Positions 1 through 10,952 of a stretch of DNA of 11,993 bases are shown here, piece after piece. The position numbers were made by a program, and so were the translations under genes. Source of the stretch: DASVDK01 sp036562265 [NCBI: Thermodesulfobacteriota bacterium] (GTDB lineage Bacteria > DASVDK01); contig DATCKS010000286.1 of NCBI GenBank assembly GCA_036562265.1, forward strand, positions 1 through 11,993, read 5' to 3'. Position 1 is the stretch's first letter; each line of letters begins with the position of its first letter. The notes under the pieces are model-generated. The model was not told the origin of the DNA and did not search any database. It worked only from the letters and a program-made list of their open reading frames with translations.

Positions 1-38
1 GCCTCCTCCTCTCCGCCTACCGCCACGCCTCCTGACCT

Positions 39-61
39 GGGGTCAGGCCTTTACGTTTTCC
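39..61 (-). repeat. 23-bp dispersed repeat, copy A (inverted)
   Basis: On the minus strand this reads GGAAAACGT followed by AAAGGCCTGACCCC. It matches copy B (162-184) at 21 of 23 positions in the opposite orientation. The two form a pair of inverted arms around about 100 bp of non-coding DNA. Just to its left, bases 33-45 form a small palindrome (TGACC-TGG-GGTCA) that uses the repeat's own end. Three more copies lie at 9181-9253. The function is not known from the sequence. It could be a REP-like intergenic repeat or the arm of a small non-autonomous element. Confidence 0.8.
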
Positions 62-161
62 TCGGCAGTTGCGTTCGGCCCTCGAGGGTTTCCGGACACT
101 TGCCGGCGTGGTCGCGGTCGAACGCCAATGTTCTTCGGTACTTTCGCGGACCTGGGGGCGT

Positions 162-184
162 GGAAAATGGAAAGGCCTGACCCC
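162..184 (+). repeat. 23-bp dispersed repeat, copy B
   Basis: This reads GGAAAATGG followed by AAAGGCCTGACCCC and is identical to the copies at 9181 and 9231. It ends 44 bp before the -35 box of the predicted lipA promoter, pointing toward lipA. The stretch around it (1-228) holds no gene that I can support. Confidence 0.85.
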
Positions 185-228
185 GCGGGACGTCAACCGG
201 CGTTCTGTCAGGGTGCTGGCGCCCCACC

Positions 229-257
229 TTGAGCGAAATAGGCCTCTCGCCTACAAT
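229..257 (+). promoter_or_regulatory. Predicted sigma70-type promoter of the lipA operon
   Basis: The -35 box TTGAGC (229-234) matches 4 of 6 consensus bases. A 17-base spacer follows, then the -10 box TACAAT (252-257), which matches 5 of 6. Transcription would start near 264. That leaves a leader of about 50 bases before the Shine-Dalgarno sequence of lipA and argues against a lipA start at the TTG at 229, which lies inside this -35 box. No other plausible promoter was seen between here and lipB, so this may drive the whole operon. Confidence 0.6.
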
Positions 258-302
258 TTCTGCTTGCATTCGGCCGGGATACCGGCCAAATTCCGCGGTC
301 CC

Positions 303-309
303 GAGGAGG
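303..309 (+). promoter_or_regulatory. Shine-Dalgarno sequence that decides the lipA start
   Basis: GAGGAGG is a seven-base match to the anti-Shine-Dalgarno sequence. Six bases later, in the lipA frame, is the codon ATC (316-318) where an ATG would be expected. No ATG, GTG or TTG lies at a workable distance. The next in-frame standard-type codons are TTG at 370 and 406, neither with a ribosome site of this quality. Confidence 0.55.
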
Positions 310-315
310 CGTCCC

Positions 316-1302
316 ATCTCTACCGATCCAGAGCGCAGCCGACCCCGGTTCGCGCCGACCCGCGCCCGGTTGCCGGTCGTCCCGCCGGAGGCGCCGGGGG
401 CGCCCTTGCGCGGCAAGCCGGCCTGGCTGCGCGCCAAGGCCCCGGGCGGTCCGAACTACGTCCGTCTCACCAACCTCATGCGAGGCCTCGACCTCCACAC
501 GGTCTGCGAGGAGGCGCACTGCCCGAACATCGGCGAATGCTGGGAGTCGGGCACGGCCACCTTCATGATCCTGGGGGACGTCTGCACCCGGCGGTGCGGC
601 TTCTGCGCCGTCAAGACCGGCCGGCCGGGGGCGCTCGACCTCGGTGAACCGGAGCGGGTCGCCGACGCCGTCGAGCGCATGGGGCTTGCCCACGCGGTGA
701 TCACGAGCGTGAACCGCGACGAACTCCCCGACGGCGGCGCGGCCATCTTCGCCGAGACGATCCGCGCGATCCGGCGCCGCATGCCGAACACCTCCATCGA
801 GGTCCTCATCCCGGACTTCCTCGGCAAGGAGGGACCGCTCACGCTCGTCCTCGAGGCGGGCCCCGACATCCTCAACCACAACACCGAGACGGTGCCGCGC
901 CTCTACCGGGAGGTGCGGCCGAGCGCCCGCTACGAGCGGACGCTCACGCTCCTCGAGCGGGCCAGGCGCTGGTCGGATACCCGCACGGGCGGCCGCATGC
1001 TCGTGAAGAGCGGCGTCATGCTCGGTCTCGGCGAGACGCCGGAGGAGATCCGGCAGACGATGCGCGACCTGGTCGCGCACGGCTGCCACGTGCTCACGCT
1101 CGGCCAGTACCTCAGGCCGACGCTCCAGCACCTGCCGGTGAAGCGGTACGTGCCACCCGCGGAGTTCGAGGCCTACCGGATCGAGGGGCTCGCCATGGGC
1201 TTCCGCCACGTGGAGAGCGGCCCGCTCGTCAGATCGTCCTATCATGCGCGCGAGCAGGTCGTCGACGCGCGCGCGTCCGGAGACACGATCACCCATGGTT
1301 GA
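316..1302 (+). CDS. lipA: Lipoyl synthase (radical SAM)
   Basis: LipA inserts two sulfur atoms into the octanoyl group carried on a lipoyl domain, making lipoate. Counting from codon 316, the auxiliary-cluster cysteines are C64, C69 and C75 (CEEAHCPNIGEC). The radical-SAM CX3CX2C cysteines are C90, C94 and C97 (CTRRCGFC). The C-terminal RSSYHA motif holds the conserved serine that binds the auxiliary cluster. All features of an active enzyme are present. The length of 328 residues fits the family (E. coli LipA has 321). The start is uncertain: ATC at 316 has the only strong Shine-Dalgarno sequence and lies after the predicted transcription start. TTG 229 would be upstream of that transcription start, and TTG 370 or 406 would give a shorter N-terminus before the conserved KPAWLRAK. 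The stop overlaps the next gene by 8 bases, so translation is probably coupled. The natural substrate is probably the E2 encoded downstream. The family call is secure. Confidence 0.96.
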   Translation: MSTDPERSRPRFAPTRARLPVVPPEAPGAPLRGKPAWLRAKAPGGPNYVRLTNLMRGLDLHTVCEEAHCPNIGECWESGTATFMILGDVCTRRCGFCAVKTGRPGALDLGEPERVADAVERMGLAHAVITSVNRDELPDGGAAIFAETIRAIRRRMPNTSIEVLIPDFLGKEGPLTLVLEAGPDILNHNTETVPRLYREVRPSARYERTLTLLERARRWSDTRTGGRMLVKSGVMLGLGETPEEIRQTMRDLVAHGCHVLTLGQYLRPTLQHLPVKRYVPPAEFEAYRIEGLAMGFRHVESGPLVRSSYHAREQVVDARASGDTITHG

Positions 1303-2692
1303 CACGGCGTACGACCTGATCGTCATCGGTTCCGGGCCCGGCGGCTACGTGGCCGCGATCCGGGCGGCGCAACTGGGATTGCGCGTGGCCTGCGTCGAGC
1401 GCGACCGGCTCGGCGGCGTCTGCCTCAACATCGGCTGCATCCCCACCAAGGCGCTCCTGCGCAACGCCGAGATCCTCCAGCTCTTCAGCCGTGCGAAGGA
1501 GTGGGGCGTTTCGTTCGAGAGCTTCCGGGCCGACTGGAGCGAGGCGGTCAAGCGGAGCCGGAAGGTCGCCGACAAGATGAACAAGGGGGTCGAGTTCCTC
1601 TTCAAGAAGAACAAGGTCACCCACGTTCAGGGGACGGGGGCCCTTCTCGGCGGCGGCCGGGTCGAGGTCACCGGCCCGAACGGCGCGAAGCAGACGCTCT
1701 CGGCCTCGAAGGGGATCATCCTCGCCACCGGCTCGCGGCCGCGCGCGATCCCGTTCATGCCGATGGACGGCCAGACGGTCATCTCGTCCACCGAGGCGAT
1801 GCTGCGCGAGAGCACGCCGAAGCGCCTGGCGATCGTCGGCGCCGGAGCGGTCGGCGTGGAGTTCGCCGACATCTACGCGGCCTACGGCACGCAGGTCACG
1901 TTGATCGAGATGCTCCCCCACATCCTGCCGCTCGAGGACGAGGAGATCGCCGCGGTCGTCGCCCGCTCGTTCAGGAAGCGCGGCATGACGCTCCTCACGT
2001 CGGCGAAGGTGGAGTCGTTCGAGAAGCGGGGCGGCGTGGCGCGCCTCGCCGTGACGGTCGACGGCAAGACCGAAACCGTCGAGGCCGATGCGGTCCTCGT
2101 CGCGGTCGGCCGCCAGGCCAACGTCGAGGGGATCGGGCTCGAGAAGGCGGGCGTCCAGGTGGAGCGGGGCTTCATCAAGGTGGACAGCCGCTTCCGGACG
2201 ACCGCAGAGGGGATCTACGCCATCGGGGACTGCATCGGCGGCTCGCTCTGGGCCCACAAGGCGATGGCCGAAGGCGTGGCGGTCGCCGAGGGCCTGGTCG
2301 GCGAGACGCCCGAGGTGAGCTACGCGTCGATGGCCGGCTGCACCTACTGCCACCCGCAGGTCGCGTCGGTCGGTCTCACGGAGAAGAAGGCCCGCGAGCA
2401 GGGGCTCGACGTCAAGGTGGGCAAGTTCCCGTACACCGCCTCCGGCAAGGCGGCGGCTCTCGGCGAGACCGAGGGGCTCGTCAAGATCGTCTCGGACGCG
2501 AAGACCGGGGAGCTGCTCGGCGTGCACATCGTCGGCGCCGAGGCGACCGAGATGATCGCGGAGGCGTCGCTCGCCCGCTCGCACGAGGCCACGGTCGAGT
2601 CGGTGCACCGGACGGTCCACGCGCACCCGACCCTGTCGGAGATGATGGGGGAGGCGGCGCTGGCGGCCGAGGGGCACGCGATCCACATCTAG
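1295..2692 (+). CDS. lpdA: Dihydrolipoyl dehydrogenase (E3), first copy
   Basis: This cytoplasmic flavoprotein re-oxidises the dihydrolipoyl group of an E2 or of glycine-cleavage H protein, passing electrons through FAD to NAD+. Its 465 residues are the normal length. The FAD-binding GSGPGG is at about 12-17. The redox disulfide is C43 and C48 ([13 protein letters not shown]). The NAD-binding site is GAGAVGVEF, and YAIGDC is the second FAD motif. The dimer-interface catalytic pair is H444 and E449 (HPTLSE). ATG 1295 is chosen because the protein then begins just before the FAD fold. The upstream in-frame ATG at 1244 would add 17 arginine-rich residues inside lipA and has no ribosome site. It overlaps the lipA stop by 8 bases and sits 28 bases before sucA. 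A second E3 gene lies at 6948. The two differ around the disulfide (LNIG versus LRVG), so they may serve different complexes, though this is not proven. Confidence 0.95.
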   Translation: MVDTAYDLIVIGSGPGGYVAAIRAAQLGLRVACVERDRLGGVCLNIGCIPTKALLRNAEILQLFSRAKEWGVSFESFRADWSEAVKRSRKVADKMNKGVEFLFKKNKVTHVQGTGALLGGGRVEVTGPNGAKQTLSASKGIILATGSRPRAIPFMPMDGQTVISSTEAMLRESTPKRLAIVGAGAVGVEFADIYAAYGTQVTLIEMLPHILPLEDEEIAAVVARSFRKRGMTLLTSAKVESFEKRGGVARLAVTVDGKTETVEADAVLVAVGRQANVEGIGLEKAGVQVERGFIKVDSRFRTTAEGIYAIGDCIGGSLWAHKAMAEGVAVAEGLVGETPEVSYASMAGCTYCHPQVASVGLTEKKAREQGLDVKVGKFPYTASGKAAALGETEGLVKIVSDAKTGELLGVHIVGAEATEMIAEASLARSHEATVESVHRTVHAHPTLSEMMGEAALAAEGHAIHI

Positions 2693-2720
2693 CTTTCGCA
2701 TCGAGAAGGAAGACGGACGC

Positions 2721-5594
<2,874 letters not shown>

Positions 5595-5629
5595 CGTTGG
5601 CCGCGAGGCGTACGGCGAAGCGGCTAACG
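5595..5629 (+). promoter_or_regulatory. Intercistronic hairpin directly after the sucA stop
   Basis: CGTTGGCCGC (5595-5604) pairs with GCGGCTAACG (5620-5629) over 10 bp with a single G-U pair, leaving a 15-base loop. The stem begins at the first base after the sucA stop codon. No T-run follows, so it is not a classic intrinsic terminator. It could be a partial terminator, an RNA-processing signal or an mRNA-stabilising element that sets the E1 to E2 ratio. The rest of the gap (5630-5708) is GC-rich, with a run of alternating GGCC/CCGG, and holds no gene. Confidence 0.5.
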
Positions 5630-5708
5630 GCGCGGGGCCGGCCGGCCGGCGACGGCTCGGCAGGCGTCCGGCAACGCGCGAACGATCGAACAGGGGGCAC
5701 GTCCATCC

Positions 5709-6944
<1,236 letters not shown>

Positions 6945-6947
6945 GGC

Positions 6948-8339
6948 GTGGCACGCGCGAAGCACGACCTCGTCGTCATCGGATCGGGCCCGGGCGGCTA
7001 CGTCGCGGCCATCCGCGGCGCGCAGCTCGGCCTGAACGTCGCCTGCGTCGAGAAGGAGGCGGCCCTCGGCGGCACCTGCCTCAGGGTCGGGTGCATCCCG
7101 AGCAAGGCGATGCTCGAGTCCTCGGAGCTGGTCCACGAGGCGAAGAACGGCTTCTCGGCCCACGGGATCCGCGTCTCGAAGGTCGAGGTCGACCTGGCGG
7201 CGATGCTCAAGCGCAAGGACGAGGTCGTCCGCGTCAACACGAACGGGGTCGAGGGGCTCTTCAAGAAGAACAAGGTCACGCGCTACCTCGGTCACGGCCG
7301 CCTCGCCGGTCCCGGCCGCGTCGTGGTGACCGGCCAGGACGGCGAGATCGACCTCGAGGCGACCCACATCCTCATCGCCACCGGCAGCAAGGTGGCGCCG
7401 CTCAAGGGCGTGACGATCGACGGCGACCGGATCGGCACGTCCACCGAGGCGCTCGCCTATCCCGAGGTCCCGAAGCGGCTCGTCGTGATCGGCGCCGGAG
7501 CGATCGGGCTCGAGCTCGGATCGGTCTGGGCGCGGCTCGGCTCGAAGGTGACCATCCTCGAGTACGCGGACCGGATCCTCCTCGGGATGGACGCCGAGAT
7601 CGCCGCCGAGGCGCAGCGGGTGCTCGCGCGCCAGGGGCTCGAGTTCCGGCTCGGCGCCCGCGTCACCGGTGCGAAGGTGAACGGCAAGACGGCCGTCGTC
7701 GAGGCGGAGGGGATGGAGCCGATCACCGCCGACCGGGTCCTCGTCGCCGTCGGCCGCATCCCCAACACCGACGGCCTCGGCCTCGAGTCGGTGGAGATCA
7801 AGACCGACGAGAAGGGTCGCATCCCGGTGAACGAGCACTTCGAGACGACCGCCCGGGGGATCTACGCCATCGGCGACGTGATCCGCGGCCCCATGCTGGC
7901 GCACAAGGCCTCCGAGGAGGGGATCGCCTGCGTCGAGCGGATCGTCACCGGCTACGGCCACGTCAACTACGACGCCATCCCGAACGTCGTCTACACCAAC
8001 CCCGAGGTCGCCTCGGTGGGGAAGACCGAGGAGGAGCTGAAGGCCGCCGGCATCCCGTACCGCAAGGGGGTCTTCTTCTTCCGCGGCAACGGCCGGGCGC
8101 GCGCCCTCGGGCAGATCGACGGCCGGGTGAAGATGCTCGCGCACGCCGAGACCGACCGCATCCTCGGGGTCCACATCGTGGGGCCCAGGGCCGGGGACCT
8201 GATCGCCGAGGCCTCGGTCGCGATCGAGTTCGGGGCCTCCGCGGAGGACCTCGGGCGCGCCACGCACGCCCACCCGACGCTCGCCGAGGTCCTCAAGGAG
8301 GCGGCGCTCGCCGTGGACGGGAGGGCCATTCACGCCTAG
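6948..8339 (+). CDS. lpdA: Dihydrolipoyl dehydrogenase (E3), second copy
   Basis: This is a second complete E3 of 463 residues. It has the FAD-binding GSGPGG (12-17), the redox cysteines C44 and C49 (GGTCLRVGCIPSK), the NAD site GAGAIGLEL, the second FAD motif YAIGDV, and the catalytic pair H442 and E447 (HPTLAE). No key residue is missing. The start is GTG 6948, with GAGGTG (6936-6941) inside the end of sucB as the ribosome site. The gap to sucB is only 3 bases, so it is probably translationally coupled to E2. That position makes it the best candidate for the E3 of this 2-oxoglutarate dehydrogenase. The GGTCLRVGCIPSK disulfide region resembles E3s of mitochondrial and alphaproteobacterial 2-oxoglutarate dehydrogenases. 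The assignment of each E3 to a particular complex is inference from position. Confidence 0.96.
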   Translation: MARAKHDLVVIGSGPGGYVAAIRGAQLGLNVACVEKEAALGGTCLRVGCIPSKAMLESSELVHEAKNGFSAHGIRVSKVEVDLAAMLKRKDEVVRVNTNGVEGLFKKNKVTRYLGHGRLAGPGRVVVTGQDGEIDLEATHILIATGSKVAPLKGVTIDGDRIGTSTEALAYPEVPKRLVVIGAGAIGLELGSVWARLGSKVTILEYADRILLGMDAEIAAEAQRVLARQGLEFRLGARVTGAKVNGKTAVVEAEGMEPITADRVLVAVGRIPNTDGLGLESVEIKTDEKGRIPVNEHFETTARGIYAIGDVIRGPMLAHKASEEGIACVERIVTGYGHVNYDAIPNVVYTNPEVASVGKTEEELKAAGIPYRKGVFFFRGNGRARALGQIDGRVKMLAHAETDRILGVHIVGPRAGDLIAEASVAIEFGASAEDLGRATHAHPTLAEVLKEAALAVDGRAIHA

Positions 8340-8419
8340 GCCGTGCTCCAGCGCCCACGGACAAGGCGCCGGCGCGCCCCGGCCGGGCCCGTAACCGGTC
8401 CATGGAGACAGGTCTCGCC

Positions 8420-9112
8420 ATGCTGCCGTCGATGCGGCTCGTCGTTCGCGACCTCGGCCGCGTCCCCTACGCCGAGGCGCTGGCGCTCCAGCGCGACCTC
8501 GCCCGCCGGCGCCAGGCTGGCGAGGTGCCCGACACGCTCCTCCTCTGCGAGCACCCGCCGGTCGTCACCCTCGGCCGCGCGAGCCGGCCGGAGCACCTCC
8601 TGGCCTCGCGCGAGGCGCTCGAGCGGCGCGGCGTCGAGGTCTTCGACGTCGAGCGGGGCGGCGACGTCACCTACCACGGCCCCGGGCAGCTCGTCGGGTA
8701 CCCGATCGTCGACCTGCACGGCCACGGCCGCGACCTCCACCGGTACCTCCGCGCGCTCGAAGAGGTGATCATCCGGACGGCCGCGGCGTTCGGCGTGGCG
8801 GCCGGCCGGGTGGCCGGGAAGACCGGCGTCTGGGTCGGCGACCGGAAGCTCGCCTCCATCGGCATCCACGTGAGCCGCTGGGTCTCCTGGCACGGCCTCG
8901 CCGTGAACGTGACCGATGAAGCGCTCCCCGGGTTCGAGCTGATCGTGCCGTGCGGCCTCGCCGGCGTACGGATGACGACGCTCACCCGCGAGGCGGGGCG
9001 CCCGGTGACGCTGACCGAGGCGAAGCGGGCGCTCGAGGAGGCGTTCCGCGCGGCGTTCACCCCCTCCCCGGCCGGCGCCGCCCCCGGCTCCCACCCGGGC
9101 GGATCACGCTGA
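8420..9112 (+). CDS. lipB: Octanoyl-[ACP]:protein N-octanoyltransferase
   Basis: LipB starts lipoate synthesis by moving octanoate from acyl carrier protein to the lysine of a lipoyl domain. Motifs seen: RGGDVTYHGPGQLVGYPI in the substrate pocket, K143 in RKLASIGIHV and C178 in IVPCGL, the Lys/Cys acyltransfer dyad. Length is 230 residues. The last 20 or so are a Pro/Gly/Ala-rich tail beyond the conserved fold. ATG 8420 is chosen because GGAGACAGG (8404-8412) lies just upstream. ATG 8402 has no ribosome site, and ATG 8432 is a possible shorter start. It follows lpd2 by 80 bases of GC-rich sequence with no gene. Together with lipA at the other end of the operon, it supplies the complete de novo lipoylation route. 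It is probably the last gene of the operon, since a possible terminator, repeats and a new promoter follow. Confidence 0.96.
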   Translation: MLPSMRLVVRDLGRVPYAEALALQRDLARRRQAGEVPDTLLLCEHPPVVTLGRASRPEHLLASREALERRGVEVFDVERGGDVTYHGPGQLVGYPIVDLHGHGRDLHRYLRALEEVIIRTAAAFGVAAGRVAGKTGVWVGDRKLASIGIHVSRWVSWHGLAVNVTDEALPGFELIVPCGLAGVRMTTLTREAGRPVTLTEAKRALEEAFRAAFTPSPAGAAPGSHPGGSR

Positions 9113-9119
9113 GGAGCGG

Positions 9120-9168
9120 GTCGGGGCGGCTCCGGGCCACGGAGGACGAGCGGGGGGCAGGCCCCGAC
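9120..9168 (+). terminator. Possible terminator structure after lipB
   Basis: GTCGGGGC (9120-9127) and GCCCCGAC (9161-9168) are perfect 8-bp inverted arms. The 33-base loop holds a second small hairpin (CTCCG 9130-9134 with CGGAG 9140-9144). It starts 8 bases after the lipB stop. There is no T-run, so termination here would not be classical. In such GC-rich DNA, chance pairing cannot be excluded. Confidence 0.3.
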
Positions 9169-9180
9169 GTGTGCCCGCCG

Positions 9181-9253
9181 GGAAAATGGAAAGGCCTGAC
9201 CCCGTGGAAAACGGAAAGGCCTGACCCCCTGGAAAATGGAAAGGCCTGACCCC
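9181..9253 (+). repeat. Three tandem 25-bp copies of the dispersed repeat (C, D, E)
   Basis: The repeat unit (GGAAAATGG or GGAAAACGG, then AAAGGCCTGACCCC) begins at 9181, 9206 and 9231. The period is exactly 25, with two-base spacers GT and CT. Copies C and E are identical to copy B at 162; copy D has one change (T to C). The array ends 13 bp before the -35 box of the predicted ispH promoter, in the same orientation relative to the gene as copy B has to lipA. The rest of the lipB-ispH gap holds no gene. Confidence 0.9.
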
Positions 9254-9266
9254 GGGGGCGCGCGGC

Positions 9267-9295
9267 TTTACTTCCGCCGGCGCCTGGGGTACAAC
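9267..9295 (+). promoter_or_regulatory. Predicted promoter of ispH-deoC
   Basis: TTTACT (9267-9272), a 17-base spacer, then TACAAC (9290-9295). Each box matches 4 of 6 consensus bases. The -10 core TACAA is the same as in the predicted lipA promoter. Transcription would start about 35 bases before the ispH GTG, whose ribosome site GGAGGAG lies at 9325-9331. Confidence 0.45.
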
Positions 9296-9336
9296 CATCA
9301 CGATTTTCCAGTGGTTTCCCGATCGGAGGAGACGGC

Positions 9337-10173
9337 GTGATCGTCAACCGGGCCGACACCGCGGGCGCCTGCTTCGGCGTCAAGCGCGCCTTCGACATCG
9401 CCATGAAGACGGCGAAGTCGGACGAGCGCGTGGTCATGCTGGGCGACATCGTGCACAACGAGCACGTCGTCCGGAAGATCGACGAGGCCGGCGTGAAGGT
9501 GATGAAGGACCTCGACTCGGTGCCGGCCGGCAGCACGCTCATCCTGCGCGCCCACGGCGCCGTGCCGGAGATCTATGAAGCAGCCGAGCGGCGCGGCCTC
9601 AAGATCGTCGACGCCACCTGCCCCATGGTCTTCGAGATCCACGACGAGGTGAAGGCGCTCGCCCAGGAGGGCTACAGCATCGTCGTCATCGGCGACCACG
9701 GCCACGACGAGGTCGTCGGCATCGCGGGCCAGGTGCCGGGCGCCATCGTCGTGTCGAACCCCGACGAGGCTCGCCTCATCCCGCGCAAGCGCAAGATCGG
9801 CGTCGTCACGCAGTCGACCCAGAACATCGACAACGTCCGGCAGTGCGTGGCGGAACTCTGCCTCAAGAGCCGCGAGGTGCGCTTCATCAACACCATCTGC
9901 GCGCCGACGAAGAACCACCAGGACGAGATCCGCACCATGCCGTACGAGAACGACGTCATGGTGATCATCGGCTCCCGCACGAGCGCCAACACCTGCCGCC
10001 TCACCGAGATCTCGCGCAGCATCAACCCGCGCACCTACCAGGTGGCCAGCGCGGCCGAGCTCAAGCCCGAGTGGTTCGTCGGCGCCCGCACCGTGGGCGT
10101 CTCGGCCGGGGCGTCCACGCCCGACTGGATCATCGACGAGGTCGTCGCCGCGCTCGAGCGCATGAACCCGTAG
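9337..10173 (+). CDS. ispH: 4-hydroxy-3-methylbut-2-enyl diphosphate reductase
   Basis: This iron-sulfur enzyme catalyses the last step of the MEP pathway, reducing HMBPP to isopentenyl and dimethylallyl diphosphate. The three cluster cysteines are C12 (AGACFGVK), C95 (DATCPMV) and C188 (NTICAPTK). Other active-site residues of the family are in place: the histidines of IVHNEHVV and LRAHGAV, H123 and E125 in GHDEV, the threonine of TQST, the Ser/Asn of SRTSANTCRL, and the serine of GVSAGASTPD. Length is 278 residues, near the short end of the family. It starts with GTG at 9337, preceded by a strong ribosome site (GGAGGAG, 9325-9331). The gap to the next gene is 12 bases, suggesting co-transcription with the deoC-like gene. 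There is no obvious link to the lipoate operon upstream, and it has its own candidate promoter. Confidence 0.96.
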   Translation: MIVNRADTAGACFGVKRAFDIAMKTAKSDERVVMLGDIVHNEHVVRKIDEAGVKVMKDLDSVPAGSTLILRAHGAVPEIYEAAERRGLKIVDATCPMVFEIHDEVKALAQEGYSIVVIGDHGHDEVVGIAGQVPGAIVVSNPDEARLIPRKRKIGVVTQSTQNIDNVRQCVAELCLKSREVRFINTICAPTKNHQDEIRTMPYENDVMVIIGSRTSANTCRLTEISRSINPRTYQVASAAELKPEWFVGARTVGVSAGASTPDWIIDEVVAALERMNP

Positions 10174-10185
10174 CCGGGGCCGTTC

Positions 10186-10857
10186 GTGCCCGACGCGCTC
10201 ACCCGCGCCGACCTCGCGCGCCTCATCGACTGGGGCGCCGCCCTCAAGCCGGACCTCACCGAACGCGAGCTTGCCGCCGTCTGCGACGAGGCGGTCGCCC
10301 TCGGCGTGGGGCAGCTCTGCGCGCAACCCTCGCTGGTCGAGCCGGCGGTGCGGCGGCTCGGCGGCCGGGTGGCGGTCGTCTCGGTGGCCGGCTTCCCCCA
10401 CGGCGCCTCGCTCCCGGAGGTGAAGGCGCGCGAGGCGGCCCTGGCGGTGGAGCAGGGGGCGGCCGAGGTCGACATGGTGATCAACCGGGGCTGGCTCAAG
10501 GGGGGTGAGGCGAGCCGGGCGGAGGCGGACGTCGCGGCGGTCGTGCGCGCCGCGGCGGGCCGGCCGGTCAAGGTGATCCTCGAGACGGCCGCGCTTACCG
10601 AGGCCGAGGCGCGGCTCGGCTGCCGCGTGGCGGAGGCCGCCGGCGCCAGCTTCGTGAAGACGTCGACCGGCTTCGGCTACCCCGGCGCGACCGTGGCGTC
10701 GGTGCGCCTCCTCGCCGAGGCGGTGGGGGGACGGCTCGGCGTGAAGGCCTCGGGTGGGATCCGGACCCTCGCCGACACGCGCGCCATGCTGGCCGCCGGG
10801 GCGACGCGGATCGGCACCAGCGCCGCGAAGGCGATCCTCGACGAGTTCGAATCCTGA
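10186..10857 (+). CDS. deoC: Deoxyribose-phosphate aldolase-like protein
   Basis: DeoC cleaves 2-deoxyribose 5-phosphate to glyceraldehyde 3-phosphate and acetaldehyde in deoxynucleoside breakdown. The protein has 223 residues, about the size of short bacterial DeoC proteins. The catalytic residues are present: Schiff-base lysine K158 in FVKTSTGF, K187 in VKASGGIR and D96 in EVDMVIN. GFPHG is also conserved. Two motifs depart from the usual form. The N-terminal IDHTLLKP is IDWGAALKP here, losing the His-Thr pair and gaining one residue, and the usual CVNP reads CAQP. The fold and catalytic lysines make aldolase activity likely, but the substrate may differ from deoxyribose phosphate. The start is GTG 10186, chosen because it precedes the conserved LxxLID segment; the ribosome site (CCGGGG) is weak, so coupling to ispH is likely. 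The stop is 2 bases before a hairpin array. Confidence 0.87.
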   Translation: MPDALTRADLARLIDWGAALKPDLTERELAAVCDEAVALGVGQLCAQPSLVEPAVRRLGGRVAVVSVAGFPHGASLPEVKAREAALAVEQGAAEVDMVINRGWLKGGEASRAEADVAAVVRAAAGRPVKVILETAALTEAEARLGCRVAEAAGASFVKTSTGFGYPGATVASVRLLAEAVGGRLGVKASGGIRTLADTRAMLAAGATRIGTSAAKAILDEFES

Positions 10858-10859
10858 AA

Positions 10860-10933
10860 GGTAGCTACCCCAGGTAGCTACCCCTCGGGCGGGGCCTCGG
10901 CGCGGTCCATCCGCGCCCGCGGGACGACCCGCG
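10860..10933. terminator. Three consecutive hairpins between converging deoC and usp
   Basis: First, GGTAGCTACC occurs at 10860-10869 and 10873-10882. It is its own reverse complement, so the two copies pair as a 10-bp stem with a 3-base loop. On the minus strand this stem is followed by TTT, so it suits termination of usp transcription. Second, GGCGCGG (10899-10905) pairs with CCGCGCC (10911-10917) across a 5-base loop. Third, CGCGGG (10918-10923) pairs with CCCGCG (10928-10933) across a 4-base loop. Together they probably block read-through from both sides. A role of the tandem palindromes as a protein-binding site is an alternative. Confidence 0.6.
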
Positions 10934-10952
10934 CCCGGGCGGCGGCGTCCGC

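Noticed and set aside
3-35. C-terminal tail of an upstream gene (ten codons ending in TGA at 33-35)
   Set aside because: The tail LLLSAYRHAS is too short to identify, and other frames are open here as well. It may be real but cannot be supported from this window.
9181-9253. Possible CRISPR array
   Set aside because: The units abut with two-base spacers, so there are no spacer sequences; it is a tandem repeat.
10845-10854. GTTCGAATCC resembling a tRNA T-loop or attachment site
   Set aside because: It is the end of the deoC coding sequence and has no tRNA structure around it.
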